Below the pieces are notes generated by a model that did not search any database, was not told where the DNA came from, and was given only the letters and a program-made list of their open reading frames with translations. Shown in pieces: positions 8,765 to 15,930 of a stretch of 41,222 nucleotides of DNA. The DNA is from Desulfosporosinus sp. OT (GTDB lineage: Bacteria > Bacillota > Desulfitobacteriia > Desulfitobacteriales > Desulfitobacteriaceae), in the NCBI RefSeq assembly GCF_000224515.1, contig NZ_AGAF01000142.1, positions 1 to 41,222 on the forward strand, in the 5' to 3' direction. The stretch's first letter is position 1; each line of letters opens with the position of its first letter. The translations under genes were made by a program, and so were the position numbers.

Positions 8765-10699
8765 CTAACGTCCTATAATTAAAACGACGATGACCGTGAT
8801 CAATAGGTAGCCTAAATAAAGATGAATGCTCCCCTCTTGCAGTTTACGGATTTGGGTTGCCAACCAAACTAGTCCACGTATTAAAGGTCGATATAAGAAA
8901 TCCTCAAAAACTTCCTTAATTCTCCCTTCGTACCTCAAAGAACGCAGACTGTAACGGGTTCCACCGAAATCACCCTCCACATGCCGTCGCGAACCTAACA
9001 CTTTAGCAAAAAGGACTCGAATGGGATTTGTTAATCCTCCAGCAGTATATTGCATACTTGGAGTCAATGGAGCACCACAATTCCAAGTTGCCGTAACTCT
9101 ACGAAGGCCTCGTTTACTAAGGAGAACTACGATCACCGTCAGAAAAATTAGCAGGACTAGATAGCTTGAGGACAGGTTAAGCGGTGTCCCAAGGGCTAAC
9201 CGTATGCGTTCAACATCACTGGTTCTCAAAACCGAAAGCGGCAAGTTCAACAAGGCTAAGGTAGCTGAAGGCCAAAGCACACTTAAAACCGCTAACCCGC
9301 AAATTAATAATGGAGCAAGGACCTGAACAAAGTGTGCTTCTGTAGCCCTTTCTGTCACTGAGGAACGGGCTTGTCCAAGGAAAGAGACTCCAAACCATTT
9401 CACAAACGTGGCAATAGATAATCCTCCAACCAAGGCCAGAACACCAATAGCTAATGGCAAGACAACTTTACTCCAGCCATTTGTAAGGTTCAGGGTATTC
9501 GTCCACAAGGATTGGAAAAGGATCAATTCTCCCCAGAACCCACCGAGCGGGGGTAACGCTGTGATACCTAATATTCCTATAAGGGCTCCAAGAGCTGTTT
9601 TGGGCATCCGCTTGAGCAACCCACCTAAACGCTCCAAGTTCCGAGTATGCGTTGCCTGAATGATATTTCCGGCTTCCATAAAAAGTAACGACTTTAAAAG
9701 CATATGTTGCAAAGTATGCCAAAAGAAAGCGACAAGGGCTAAATCCATGGCCCAATCATTATTCCAGGATCTTGCCAGAAAAGCGCTTCCTAATGCAATT
9801 CCCAGAATACCTACATTTTCTATCGTGGAAAAAGCAAGTAATTTCTTAAGATCTGACTGAACTGAGGCAGAGAGTATCCCTACGAAGGCAGATAGTGCTC
9901 CGACCAGCAAAAATAGCCATCCCCACCAGACAGGTCCAGGTCCTAGCGTTAACCAGACTAATCTTAAAAAGAGATAGAGAGCAACTTTAACCATGACTCC
10001 TGACATTAGTGAAGATACAGGACTTGGTGCAGCCGAATGGGCATGAGGTAACCAAATATGAAAGGGAACAAAACCTGCTTTTGTACCTAAACCAATGAAG
10101 AACGCAAGAAAAACTAAATTAAGTTGGATTGTGGTAAGTGTGGGAGCCCCACTCGCCCATACCTCAAAAGCAAAACTGCCAGTCTTCGTATATAAAAACA
10201 AGGTCGCGGCAGTAAGGAAGACCGTTGCAACATGAGTCATTACCAGATATATGTAAGCAGACCTTCGGTTTTGATGATCTTCGTTTTCATACAGAACTAA
10301 AAAGAATGAGAAAAGGGACATCATTTCCCATGTCAGCAAAAAGGAAAAGCCGTCATCCGCAAGCAATACGCCAAACATGCTACCAAGAAACAAAAACCAA
10401 TTTACATAAAAAGGCCAAAGACTTTTCTTCTTTTCTTCATATTCCTTTAAGTATCCTAGTGCGTATAGGGATGAGAAACCTTGACCCAAGAGCAGAATGA
10501 AAAGGAAGAACATCGTCAGTCCATCTACTTTCCAAGAGAGCCAACGCTCCGCTCCTTCTCCTGTAAAGAACTTCAATCCTGTTTGAACCCAATCCCCACT
10601 TCGGGACGTCACAAAACCCCAGACCAGTCCTGCTCCAGCCAATACGATACATAAGCTCATTAATAATTGACGAACGGATTGGCTCTCCTTATTTGCCAT
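8765..10699 (-). CDS. hyfB: Hydrogenase-4 membrane subunit HyfB/NuoL-like, first gene of the operon
   Basis: A 644-residue membrane protein and the first gene of the six-gene operon. It has antiporter-type signatures FLLTWEMMSLFSFFLVLYENEDHQ (conserved Glu), GLGTKAGFVPFHIWLPHAHSAAPSPVSSLMSG and LLAFSTIENVGILGIALG, then a long C-terminal region ending in another membrane helix. About 14-16 helices are likely. Family role: the large proton-translocating subunit of Hyf/Hyc hydrogenases. The ATG at 10699 follows a GGGGGTAAG stretch. No second antiporter of this size (HyfD) occurs in the operon, so the pump has one HyfB-like and one HyfF-like subunit. Confidence 0.92.
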   Translation of the reverse strand: MANKESQSVRQLLMSLCIVLAGAGLVWGFVTSRSGDWVQTGLKFFTGEGAERWLSWKVDGLTMFFLFILLLGQGFSSLYALGYLKEYEEKKKSLWPFYVNWFLFLGSMFGVLLADDGFSFLLTWEMMSLFSFFLVLYENEDHQNRRSAYIYLVMTHVATVFLTAATLFLYTKTGSFAFEVWASGAPTLTTIQLNLVFLAFFIGLGTKAGFVPFHIWLPHAHSAAPSPVSSLMSGVMVKVALYLFLRLVWLTLGPGPVWWGWLFLLVGALSAFVGILSASVQSDLKKLLAFSTIENVGILGIALGSAFLARSWNNDWAMDLALVAFFWHTLQHMLLKSLLFMEAGNIIQATHTRNLERLGGLLKRMPKTALGALIGILGITALPPLGGFWGELILFQSLWTNTLNLTNGWSKVVLPLAIGVLALVGGLSIATFVKWFGVSFLGQARSSVTERATEAHFVQVLAPLLICGLAVLSVLWPSATLALLNLPLSVLRTSDVERIRLALGTPLNLSSSYLVLLIFLTVIVVLLSKRGLRRVTATWNCGAPLTPSMQYTAGGLTNPIRVLFAKVLGSRRHVEGDFGGTRYSLRSLRYEGRIKEVFEDFLYRPLIRGLVWLATQIRKLQEGSIHLYLGYLLITVIVVLIIGR

Positions 10700-11316
10700 T
10701 AATGCTTACCCCCTGATTACCTATTATGAATTAATGTCATCTAGTCCTTCCATCCACTCAAATAAACGAACGGATGGCCATTTAATCATAAGCAATAACA
10801 CCCTAAATATCAAATAGCAAGAAGCCTCTTTTTGTTCACTAATCAGCAAATATCGCCATAATTCAGAGTATTTCTACCAGAAATCCATGTCGTTGCAATT
10901 TCTATATAAAATACAATATACATTTTTGTTACCATAAAAAAATGATATTACTAAATAATTAACGTATATATCACCAAGGTTATCACCTGTAAGTATTACA
11001 GAACCGCCTCTGCGGACAAGATATTGTAATAAACACAGTCTTCAATACCATGTATCCACTCATAAATTCCCTCTTCTATAAAAATTATTGATAAAAACTT
11101 TGATAATATGTTTCTTTACTTTAACTTTATTTGATTTGTTTTTCCTAATTGAACACGAAGTCAGTGACTAGTTTCCTTCAGATTTAAGTAAGTACTTTCC
11201 TGACAATCACTCAGGTAATAAGCACTATTTCCAAGAACATCCAACAGACATGCTGAATAGAATACATTAAGAACCCGCCCAATCTTATAATTATCAAAAG
11301 CGAAGGGGTGAAGTAA
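10700..11316. other. AT-rich intergenic region upstream of the hydrogenase operon
   Basis: I find no gene here. It must hold the hydrogenase promoter, but I see no convincing sigma-54 or sigma-A element on the minus strand. There is an inverted repeat CCATCC...GGATGG at about 10751-10777 and several A/T runs. TTGATAA/TTGATAA-type direct repeats near 11086-11106 resemble half-sites only. A CRP/FNR-type regulator would be plausible for an anaerobic hydrogenase, but I cannot show a site. Confidence 0.5.
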
Positions 11317-11445
11317 ATGATTATAGCATCATTGGTAGTTATTATTATTTTATTGTTAATCATCGTTTGGGAACTATGGGAATTACTCCAGAAACCCGTT
11401 CACCCACCTATCCCACCACCAAAGCCACCAAGACCATGCCTGTAG
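11317..11445 (+). CDS. 42-residue single-span membrane protein with proline-rich tail
   Basis: An ATG preceded by GGGGTGAAGTAA opens a 42-codon frame: a hydrophobic helix (about residues 2-18) then WELWELLQKPVHPP and a tail of PPPKPPRP ending in Cys-Leu. Helix, amphipathic Trp/Glu segment and proline tail make chance unlikely. A strong inverted repeat starts 13 bases after the stop. No family recognised. It may be a small regulatory or sporulation-related membrane peptide; that is a guess. Confidence 0.55.
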   Translation: MIIASLVVIIILLLIIVWELWELLQKPVHPPIPPPKPPRPCL

Positions 11446-11458
11446 TAGCCTTTGACGG

Positions 11459-11489
11459 TTTTAGCCTAGGTAATTTACCTAGGCTAAAA
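11459..11489. repeat. Perfect 15-bp inverted repeat with a 1-base centre, possible terminator
   Basis: TTTTAGCCTAGGTAA and its exact reverse complement are separated by one base. It sits just after the 42-residue gene. The right arm ends in AAAA rather than T's on the plus strand, so it is a weak terminator on that strand. It could instead be an operator, being nearly perfectly symmetric around AGGTAAATTTACCT-like bases. Confidence 0.6.
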
Positions 11490-11580
11490 TAATTCCTGAA
11501 CAAAATATTTTAAGAATATGATAGTTATACTTATTCACTGCACCTAATGCAAGATGGAACAACTTTCATTAGGCGTTATC

Positions 11581-11597
11581 ATACCATATATTGGTAT
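11581..11597. promoter_or_regulatory. Palindromic operator candidate upstream of the small Tyr/Cys-rich gene
   Basis: ATACCA-TATAT-TGGTAT is a clean dyad symmetry 38 bases before the ATG at 11635. Its size fits a dimeric repressor site. No regulator in the window can be matched to it. Confidence 0.35.
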
Positions 11598-11634
11598 AGG
11601 AGATCAAAGTACTAACGAAAGGAGTGAAGGTGCA

Positions 11635-11796
11635 ATGCATCTTTTTGATCATATACGCTGCTACCCTTATCCGATATATGTTTACTATTATCCTATCTCT
11701 CCATGTTATTGTCTCTACTATCGCCAACAGAAAGAGGTAATCCACGAACAGCAACAGGTTCCAATGTACAATGGTCACGAACACGGAAAAGGCTAA
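11635..11796 (+). CDS. 53-residue Tyr/Cys-rich small protein
   Basis: The ATG at 11635 is chosen because AAAGGAGTGAAGG precedes it at good spacing; an upstream in-frame ATG at 11554 has no such site. Residues 9-30 are very rich in Tyr, Pro and Cys (CYPYPIYVYYYPISPCYCLYY), and the tail is polar with His residues (YNGHEHGKG). A good terminator follows 7 bases after the stop. The composition recalls small spore-coat or metal-binding peptides, but no family is recognised. Confidence 0.55.
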   Translation: MHLFDHIRCYPYPIYVYYYPISPCYCLYYRQQKEVIHEQQQVPMYNGHEHGKG

Positions 11797-11803
11797 ACTA
11801 CTC

Positions 11804-11835
11804 GACGTCTCTGAAAAAGAGGCGTCTTTATTTTT
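11804..11835 (+). terminator. Rho-independent terminator after the small Tyr/Cys-rich gene
   Basis: GACGTCTCT, a GAAAA loop, AGAGGCGTC and then TTTATTTTT. The stem has one G-T pair. The next 280 bases up to 12,116 hold no clear gene; a 24-codon frame at 12017-12091 starting MKLLLRCPNCQNK has a GGAAGTGA site and may be a zinc-ribbon relic. Confidence 0.8.
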
Positions 11836-12116
11836 CAAGGATAGCGAAAAAGCCCCCCTCTCAGAATGCTCTTAAAAACACTGAACTAAGTTTGATTTCT
11901 AGGCCACTGCAGAACTATCATTACAATTTTACCCAGCACTATGAAACTATACCTTTATCCCCTGCAGCCTGTAACACTGGTCTATTATCACTCATAATCT
12001 AACCCCAAGGAAGTGAATGAAATTGTTATTACGTTGTCCCAACTGCCAAAATAAATCGCCTAGAACAAGTATTCCACGCATTAACGATTAGAGTTTTGGC
12101 ATGATATTTTGTTCAA

Positions 12117-12140
12117 TGAAAAAGAGCCTTTCGGCTCTTA
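12117..12140 (-). terminator. Terminator overlapping the stop of the 66-residue gene
   Basis: On the minus strand AAGAGCC, GAAA loop, GGCTCTT, then TTTC. The hairpin includes the stop codon at 12138-12140. Confidence 0.75.
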
Positions 12141-12338
12141 ATCTACATATTGTTTCAATAGACATTTTTCACTGCCCATTTTATCACAGTATTTGAAAAT
12201 TTTTCTGCCAACAATAACTTCGACGTAACATTCACTACACTTATATACAGTTTTTAAAATAATATCCTTATCCTTTTCGTCTCTGATCTCTTTCCAAACT
12301 TCAATTAGGACGTCTTTATCTAATAGTTCGCAATGCAT
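12138..12338 (-). CDS. 66-residue cysteine-containing small protein, zinc-ribbon-like
   Basis: A GGGAGGG site 6 bases before the ATG and a terminator on the stop codon support a real gene. The protein is charged and has CSEC at about 34-37 and two later cysteines (YCDKMGSEKCLL), consistent with a four-cysteine zinc site. No family is recognised. It stands alone, opposite in direction to the copper-related cluster. Confidence 0.6.
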   Translation of the reverse strand: MHCELLDKDVLIEVWKEIRDEKDKDIILKTVYKCSECYVEVIVGRKIFKYCDKMGSEKCLLKQYVD

Positions 12339-12589
12339 CTTTATCCCTCCCTTCTACCTCATCACTTCGGTAAAAGGAAAGACTTTCCTGCATTTTAAAT
12401 TGTGTCATCCTGGCATATCCTGTCGAATCATCTAATCTTCTATTGCAATCGAGCTAAATTATAACACACTAATTCGGTCCCTCATGAGATTTGTATCTAT
12501 GTAATGTTTCTCATCCTTATTTATCTTGGATTCTTGGACGCAATATTCTGAGCTACTTTTGCAATGCTTTCAAAAGCAATTCGAATTCT

Positions 12590-12830
12590 TTAACAACAAC
12601 CAGAAATTCTTTCGGCAATTTCCTTTGATAGGCTATCATCTATAAAGGTGGTAGCGGGGTCACAGGAAGGGCTTTCAACATCGGAAACAGTGGAAAGTTT
12701 TATTAAATAATAGCACTCTTCCCGTAACATATGATCTGGTATTAATGGGTCAATGATTAGACGGTTTTGTTCACGTAGTCCACTAGAAGACCAAAGTTCT
12801 GTAAGACAACTATAAGAAGAAAAAAACCTT
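12590..12830 (-). pseudogene. Relic of a DUF2935-type protein (C-terminal fragment)
   Basis: The minus strand carries about 75 codons without an obvious start: ELWSSSGLREQNRLIID, then PLIPDHMLREECYYLIKLS, ending ERISGCC and a stop at 12590. This matches my recollection of the conserved helix of DUF2935 proteins (bacillithiol- or ferritin-like helical proteins of Firmicutes), which have two such repeats and are about 250-270 residues. The first three quarters are missing; upstream bases read in other frames. I take it as a decayed gene. Confidence 0.5.
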
Positions 12831-12894
12831 CCTTGACAGAGAACAGTTCATCGCTGTCATGGAGTTTTTCGTGTGTGAAGATTTCTTTAAGAAA

Positions 12895-12948
12895 TTCATA
12901 AGAAATTCACAACTCATTCACAGCAAAATCGTATTGATTTTTTATAAT
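12895..12948 (+). promoter_or_regulatory. Activator-type promoter with three 11-bp-phased TTCAyA boxes and a perfect -10
   Basis: TTCATA, TTCACA and TTCACA start at 12895, 12906 and 12917, exactly 11 bp apart, then TATAAT stands at 12943-12948 without a good -35. This is the architecture of promoters bound by OmpR/PhoB-family response regulators (Bacillus PhoP boxes are TT(A/C/T)ACA at 11-bp spacing). Transcription would start near 12955 and read into the cupredoxin gene. The regulator is not in the window; a truncated sensor kinase lies 3 kb away. Confidence 0.6.
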
Positions 12949-13008
12949 TTGAGACATAAAACAAGGTTGGAGTTAAACATATTCTAAAGTTAATCTTAGG
13001 GAGGAATC

Positions 13009-14007
13009 ATGATGAACAAGAAAAATTGGATTGTAGGGCTCTCTATAGCTAGCGTGATTGCGCTTTCAGGTACAGTAATCGCCATGAACACTGGGGCAGT
13101 TGTCACCCAATCAGTCGGACAAACTCCTGGTATATCACTCGCCGTTTATAAAACTTCCAATCCAGAAACAACAGCTACTACGAACGGAAATAGCACAGCT
13201 AATAATAGTCCGACAACGAATATACAATCTGCAAATACATCCCCGTCTTCAGCCGACAATAATTCAAGTGACGTCACTACTCCAGGTTCTTATGGATATG
13301 GTGGAGGCTATGGCATGATGGGCGGCTATGGTGCTAATGGATACGGCGGAGGTTACGGTATGATGGGCAGTTACGGTGCTAACGGATACAGCGGAGGCTA
13401 CGGTATGATGGGTGGCTATGGTGCTAATGGATACAGCGGAGGTTACGGTATGATGGGCGGCTATGGTGCTAATGGATACAGCGGAGGTTACGGTATGATG
13501 GGCGGCTATGGCTACGGCAATAGCAGTAGTTATAACCAAAATATTAAAGATGATAATAGTGCGGCAAAGGATATGGAGGCCTCCTTAACCAACGCCACAA
13601 TCGACAAAAGTGCGAATACGATAACCTACACCGGCACAGATGTAAACATTGTTATGTATGGCGGGCCAGAAGAAGCTGATGGTAAATTCGTTATCGGCGG
13701 CTTAATAAACCCAACCTTAAAAATCCCTCAAGGAGCTAAAGTAACTATGGAGCTAATCAATGAGGATACCGGAATGCCTCATGGAGTCGAGTTAACAACC
13801 GCTCCCCCTCCATATTATTATATGGCGATGATGCAGGGAGGGGTTTACCCGGGCAGCTTTCTCCCAACAATTCCTGAAGCTTCAACTAATCAATATCCGT
13901 CTGCCCAGGTTTCGTTTACGACAAGTGATAGTGGTCAATTTTACTATATATGCCAATACCCAGGTCATGCTGCAAAAGGTATGTACGGGAAAATTATTAT
14001 CGGTTAA
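13009..14007 (+). CDS. Exported cupredoxin (sulfocyanin/rusticyanin-like) with Gly-Tyr-Met repeat domain
   Basis: A 332-residue exported protein. There is a signal peptide or anchor helix (about 5-27), a Ser/Thr/Asn linker (about 50-90), five 15-residue repeats of the type GGYGMMGGYGANGYS (about 96-169), and a C-terminal cupredoxin domain. Type-1 copper ligands are all visible: His258 (MPHGVE), Cys315, His320 and Met325 in CQYPGHAAKGM. Such proteins carry electrons outside the cytoplasmic membrane or bind copper. The Met/Tyr/Gly repeats could bind copper or tether the domain. AGGGAGG lies 4 bases before the first ATG and 7 before the second (13012), which is the likelier start. The next two genes appear to be in the same unit. 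Confidence 0.87.
   Translation: MMNKKNWIVGLSIASVIALSGTVIAMNTGAVVTQSVGQTPGISLAVYKTSNPETTATTNGNSTANNSPTTNIQSANTSPSSADNNSSDVTTPGSYGYGGGYGMMGGYGANGYGGGYGMMGSYGANGYSGGYGMMGGYGANGYSGGYGMMGGYGANGYSGGYGMMGGYGYGNSSSYNQNIKDDNSAAKDMEASLTNATIDKSANTITYTGTDVNIVMYGGPEEADGKFVIGGLINPTLKIPQGAKVTMELINEDTGMPHGVELTTAPPPYYYMAMMQGGVYPGSFLPTIPEASTNQYPSAQVSFTTSDSGQFYYICQYPGHAAKGMYGKIIIG
13294..13515 (+). repeat. 45-bp tandem repeats inside the cupredoxin gene (about 5 copies)
   Basis: Copies start at 13294, 13339, 13384, 13429 and 13474; the last is partial. Each encodes 15 residues around GYGMMGGYGAN. Copies 3-5 are nearly identical at DNA level, which points to recent expansion and likely length variation between strains. 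Confidence 0.9.
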
Positions 14008-14010
14008 AGA

Positions 14011-14528
14011 AAACTTTCTCTATCCCTTTTACTTTTAACACTTATGTTTGCTACAAATACTCTGGCAGCCTCAAGTGGACTATAACAAGACGCTGGACCT
14101 TACCATGTGATTATGCAGACCAGCCAGTAAACCTTATGGCCAATCAAGCAGCAACTTTCACTGTTATCATTAAAGACAAAGCTACCGGTAAACCGGTTAC
14201 TGGGGCGGAAGTAATGATGAGCCCGGCAACGATGAGCAATAGAGGCAACATGGATAGCTCTGATAATAGCAACAGTATGGTCGGCATGGATATGTCCTCC
14301 AGCATAGATAAACAAGGTGCATCAGCTATGCTGGAACAATCTTCAATGGGTTCAATGGCTATGGATCCTGGCACATATATGATGGAAGGTATGTTTAACC
14401 AACCTGGACAATGGAATTATAGACTTAAGCGCGCTCGCGAAATCGAGTGCGCAAATCGGTTACAGATCATCATGTCAAATAATTTAAATAAAATTGCTGT
14501 TTTAGGGGATTATATGTATATCTCCTAA
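14011..14528 (+). pseudogene. Decayed YtkA/FixH-like exported protein gene
   Basis: Pieces of one protein occur in different frames. First comes a signal peptide without start codon (SLLLLTLMFATNTLAASSG) in frame with the cupredoxin stop, then a TAA, then DAGPYHVIMQT. After a one-base loss near 14,123 it continues PVNLMANQAATFTVIIKDKATGKPVTGAEVMMSP, a Met-rich stretch (MDMSSS, MGSMAMDPGTYMMEGMF) and QPGQWNY, ending in unrelated residues. YtkA/FixH domains are about 100-residue beta-sandwiches often next to copper or cytochrome oxidase assembly genes. Several independent lesions make it a pseudogene; sequencing error is an alternative for the single-base loss. Confidence 0.7.
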
Positions 14529-14547
14529 TTTTTCAGGAGGACGTGCC

Positions 14548-15156
14548 ATGCATGACACAAAGAAAAGCCAAATATTAAAAACCGTTATTATTGTAGCCTT
14601 GCTCGCCGCATGTTTAATTGGGGCCGGGGCCTATGGATTCTTTTACAATAATAATGGTGGTTCAACACCCCTTTCATCGACATCCAGCAACAGTGACTAT
14701 ACCAATGCTAAGAACCGTGTTGATACTCTTACGCAACAACTGAAATCAAGCCCCAATGATATCGGTTTGCAGCAGGATTTGGGAGATGCTTATTATGATT
14801 TAGGAACCGCAGCCCGAAAAAATGCTCCGAACGAAGCTAAAGAGGATTATAGTCAGGCAGTAAAAAATTATCAAGTTGTTCTCAAGAATAAACAAGACCT
14901 CAATGTCATAACGGATATGGCAACAGCTGCCTATTATAGCGACCAATTTGATATAGCGGAACAAAGTTACCAAAAGGCCTTAAGTATAAATCCAAATTTC
15001 ACCCCCGCTTTGAATAATTATGGCGTATTTCTGTATGAGTATAAAAAGGACAACGCTTTAGCCATCCGGATGTGGCAAACTGCCCTGAACCAAGATCCCA
15101 ATGGACCCAACTCTGCTCAACTTAAGGACCTGATTAAACAAGCTCAGAATCAATAA
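14548..15156 (+). CDS. Membrane-anchored TPR protein
   Basis: A 202-residue protein. TCAGGAGGACGTGCC precedes the ATG. There is one N-terminal membrane helix (about 11-32, VIIVALLAACLIGAGAYGFF), a Ser/Asn linker, then three to four tetratricopeptide motifs (for example AEQSYQKALSINPNFTPALNN and ALAIRMWQTALNQDP). The soluble part should lie outside the membrane and act as a protein-binding platform, like the TPR parts of CcmH/NrfG-type cytochrome assembly factors. It ends the copper-related cluster and is followed by a terminator. Its partner is unknown; the cupredoxin is the natural candidate. Confidence 0.82.
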   Translation: MHDTKKSQILKTVIIVALLAACLIGAGAYGFFYNNNGGSTPLSSTSSNSDYTNAKNRVDTLTQQLKSSPNDIGLQQDLGDAYYDLGTAARKNAPNEAKEDYSQAVKNYQVVLKNKQDLNVITDMATAAYYSDQFDIAEQSYQKALSINPNFTPALNNYGVFLYEYKKDNALAIRMWQTALNQDPNGPNSAQLKDLIKQAQNQ

Positions 15157-15222
15157 AATCTATTTGTAAGTCATCAACATTGAGAACCGAAGGCTTAAAC
15201 CTATAATTTCTAAAAAACATAA

Positions 15223-15257
15223 AAAAGGGAACTAAGTGCAATACTTCAGTTCCCTTT
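15223..15257 (+). terminator. Terminator after the TPR gene
   Basis: AAGGGAACT-AAGT, GCAAT loop, ACTT-C-AGTTCCCTTTT: a long stem with one bulge and a T-run. The following 184 bases up to 15441 show no gene. Confidence 0.85.
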
Positions 15258-15441
15258 TGCGTATTCTGTGATCTTATTTACCTTCCCATTCTTCCCTTAG
15301 AACCCATCATTGTTCTGACTCTAATCGCATGTTTCTGTTTATAAGTAATTATATATTAGGCCTTTTGGGTAATATTGATGAAAACATAGATATTGAATTG
15401 TAAAGGGTAGGAATATCTTGAAATGGAAAATGGTTTAAAGA

Positions 15442-15834
15442 TTAATGATCAAAACAAAATGGGCTACCTTCAAATGAAGACAACCTCGCTCGCCCATTGT
15501 CGGATTTCATGATGATGGTTATACCTCCATCTGTTTCATTTATAGTCTCCTGGTTAGGTGCATTGGAATTAACATTGTCAGATTTCGTAATAATGGATAT
15601 ACCTTCATCTGTTTCATTCGCTTGCAGCTCACCTACGGCAGGTGTCGTCGAACCTTCAGAAGTATTTGTTTGCTCAGTTAAAATTTCTCCCGATGCCTTC
15701 TTGGTTTCAGCGCTCTTCCTCTGGTCTTCTGATATTACTTTAGATACGGGAATCGTTGTATTTTTAGCGCAAGCCACAGAGCCGAAAATGCTTAACGCCA
15801 AGGTAACACTAATTAGGAAAATCCATTTCTTCAT
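15442..15834 (-). CDS. Putative lipoprotein with two internal repeats
   Basis: 130 residues. The start is supported by GAGGGGGTGG. An N-terminal signal (KKWIFLISVTLALSIFGSVAC) ends in a possible lipobox SVAC, so a diacylglyceryl anchor at Cys22 is likely. The rest is polar and acidic with two copies of NETD(E/G)GI(S/T)II(T/M)KSDN about 30 residues apart. The last ten residues look unlike the rest and may reflect a frameshift. No family is recognised. It lies 96 bases downstream of the truncated kinase on the same strand; both may once have formed one operon. Confidence 0.6.
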   Translation of the reverse strand: MKKWIFLISVTLALSIFGSVACAKNTTIPVSKVISEDQRKSAETKKASGEILTEQTNTSEGSTTPAVGELQANETDEGISIITKSDNVNSNAPNQETINETDGGITIIMKSDNGRARLSSFEGSPFCFDH

Positions 15835-15930
15835 AGTCCACCCCCTCTTCTAAAACTATAGCATTATCTTCAAGTTGGTTAGCTGGTTGGTTGATCCGGT
15901 AAATATAATATAATCTTAAGTTTTAAATTT

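Noticed and set aside
10845-10862. Possible sigma-54 promoter for the hydrogenase operon (TGGCGATATTTGCT on the minus strand)
   Set aside because: The distance between the GG and GC elements is two bases too short and the middle of the -24 element does not match.
12017-12091. 24-codon frame with a CPNC motif and a fair ribosome site
   Set aside because: Too short and isolated to list as a gene; mentioned only as a possible relic.
13294-13515. Regularly spaced repeats that could suggest a CRISPR array
   Set aside because: The 45-bp units are head-to-tail without spacers and encode a clean 15-residue protein repeat.
14144-14374. Minus-strand frame of 76 codons opposite the YtkA relic
   Set aside because: It is the mirror of the Met/Ser-rich coding sequence on the plus strand.
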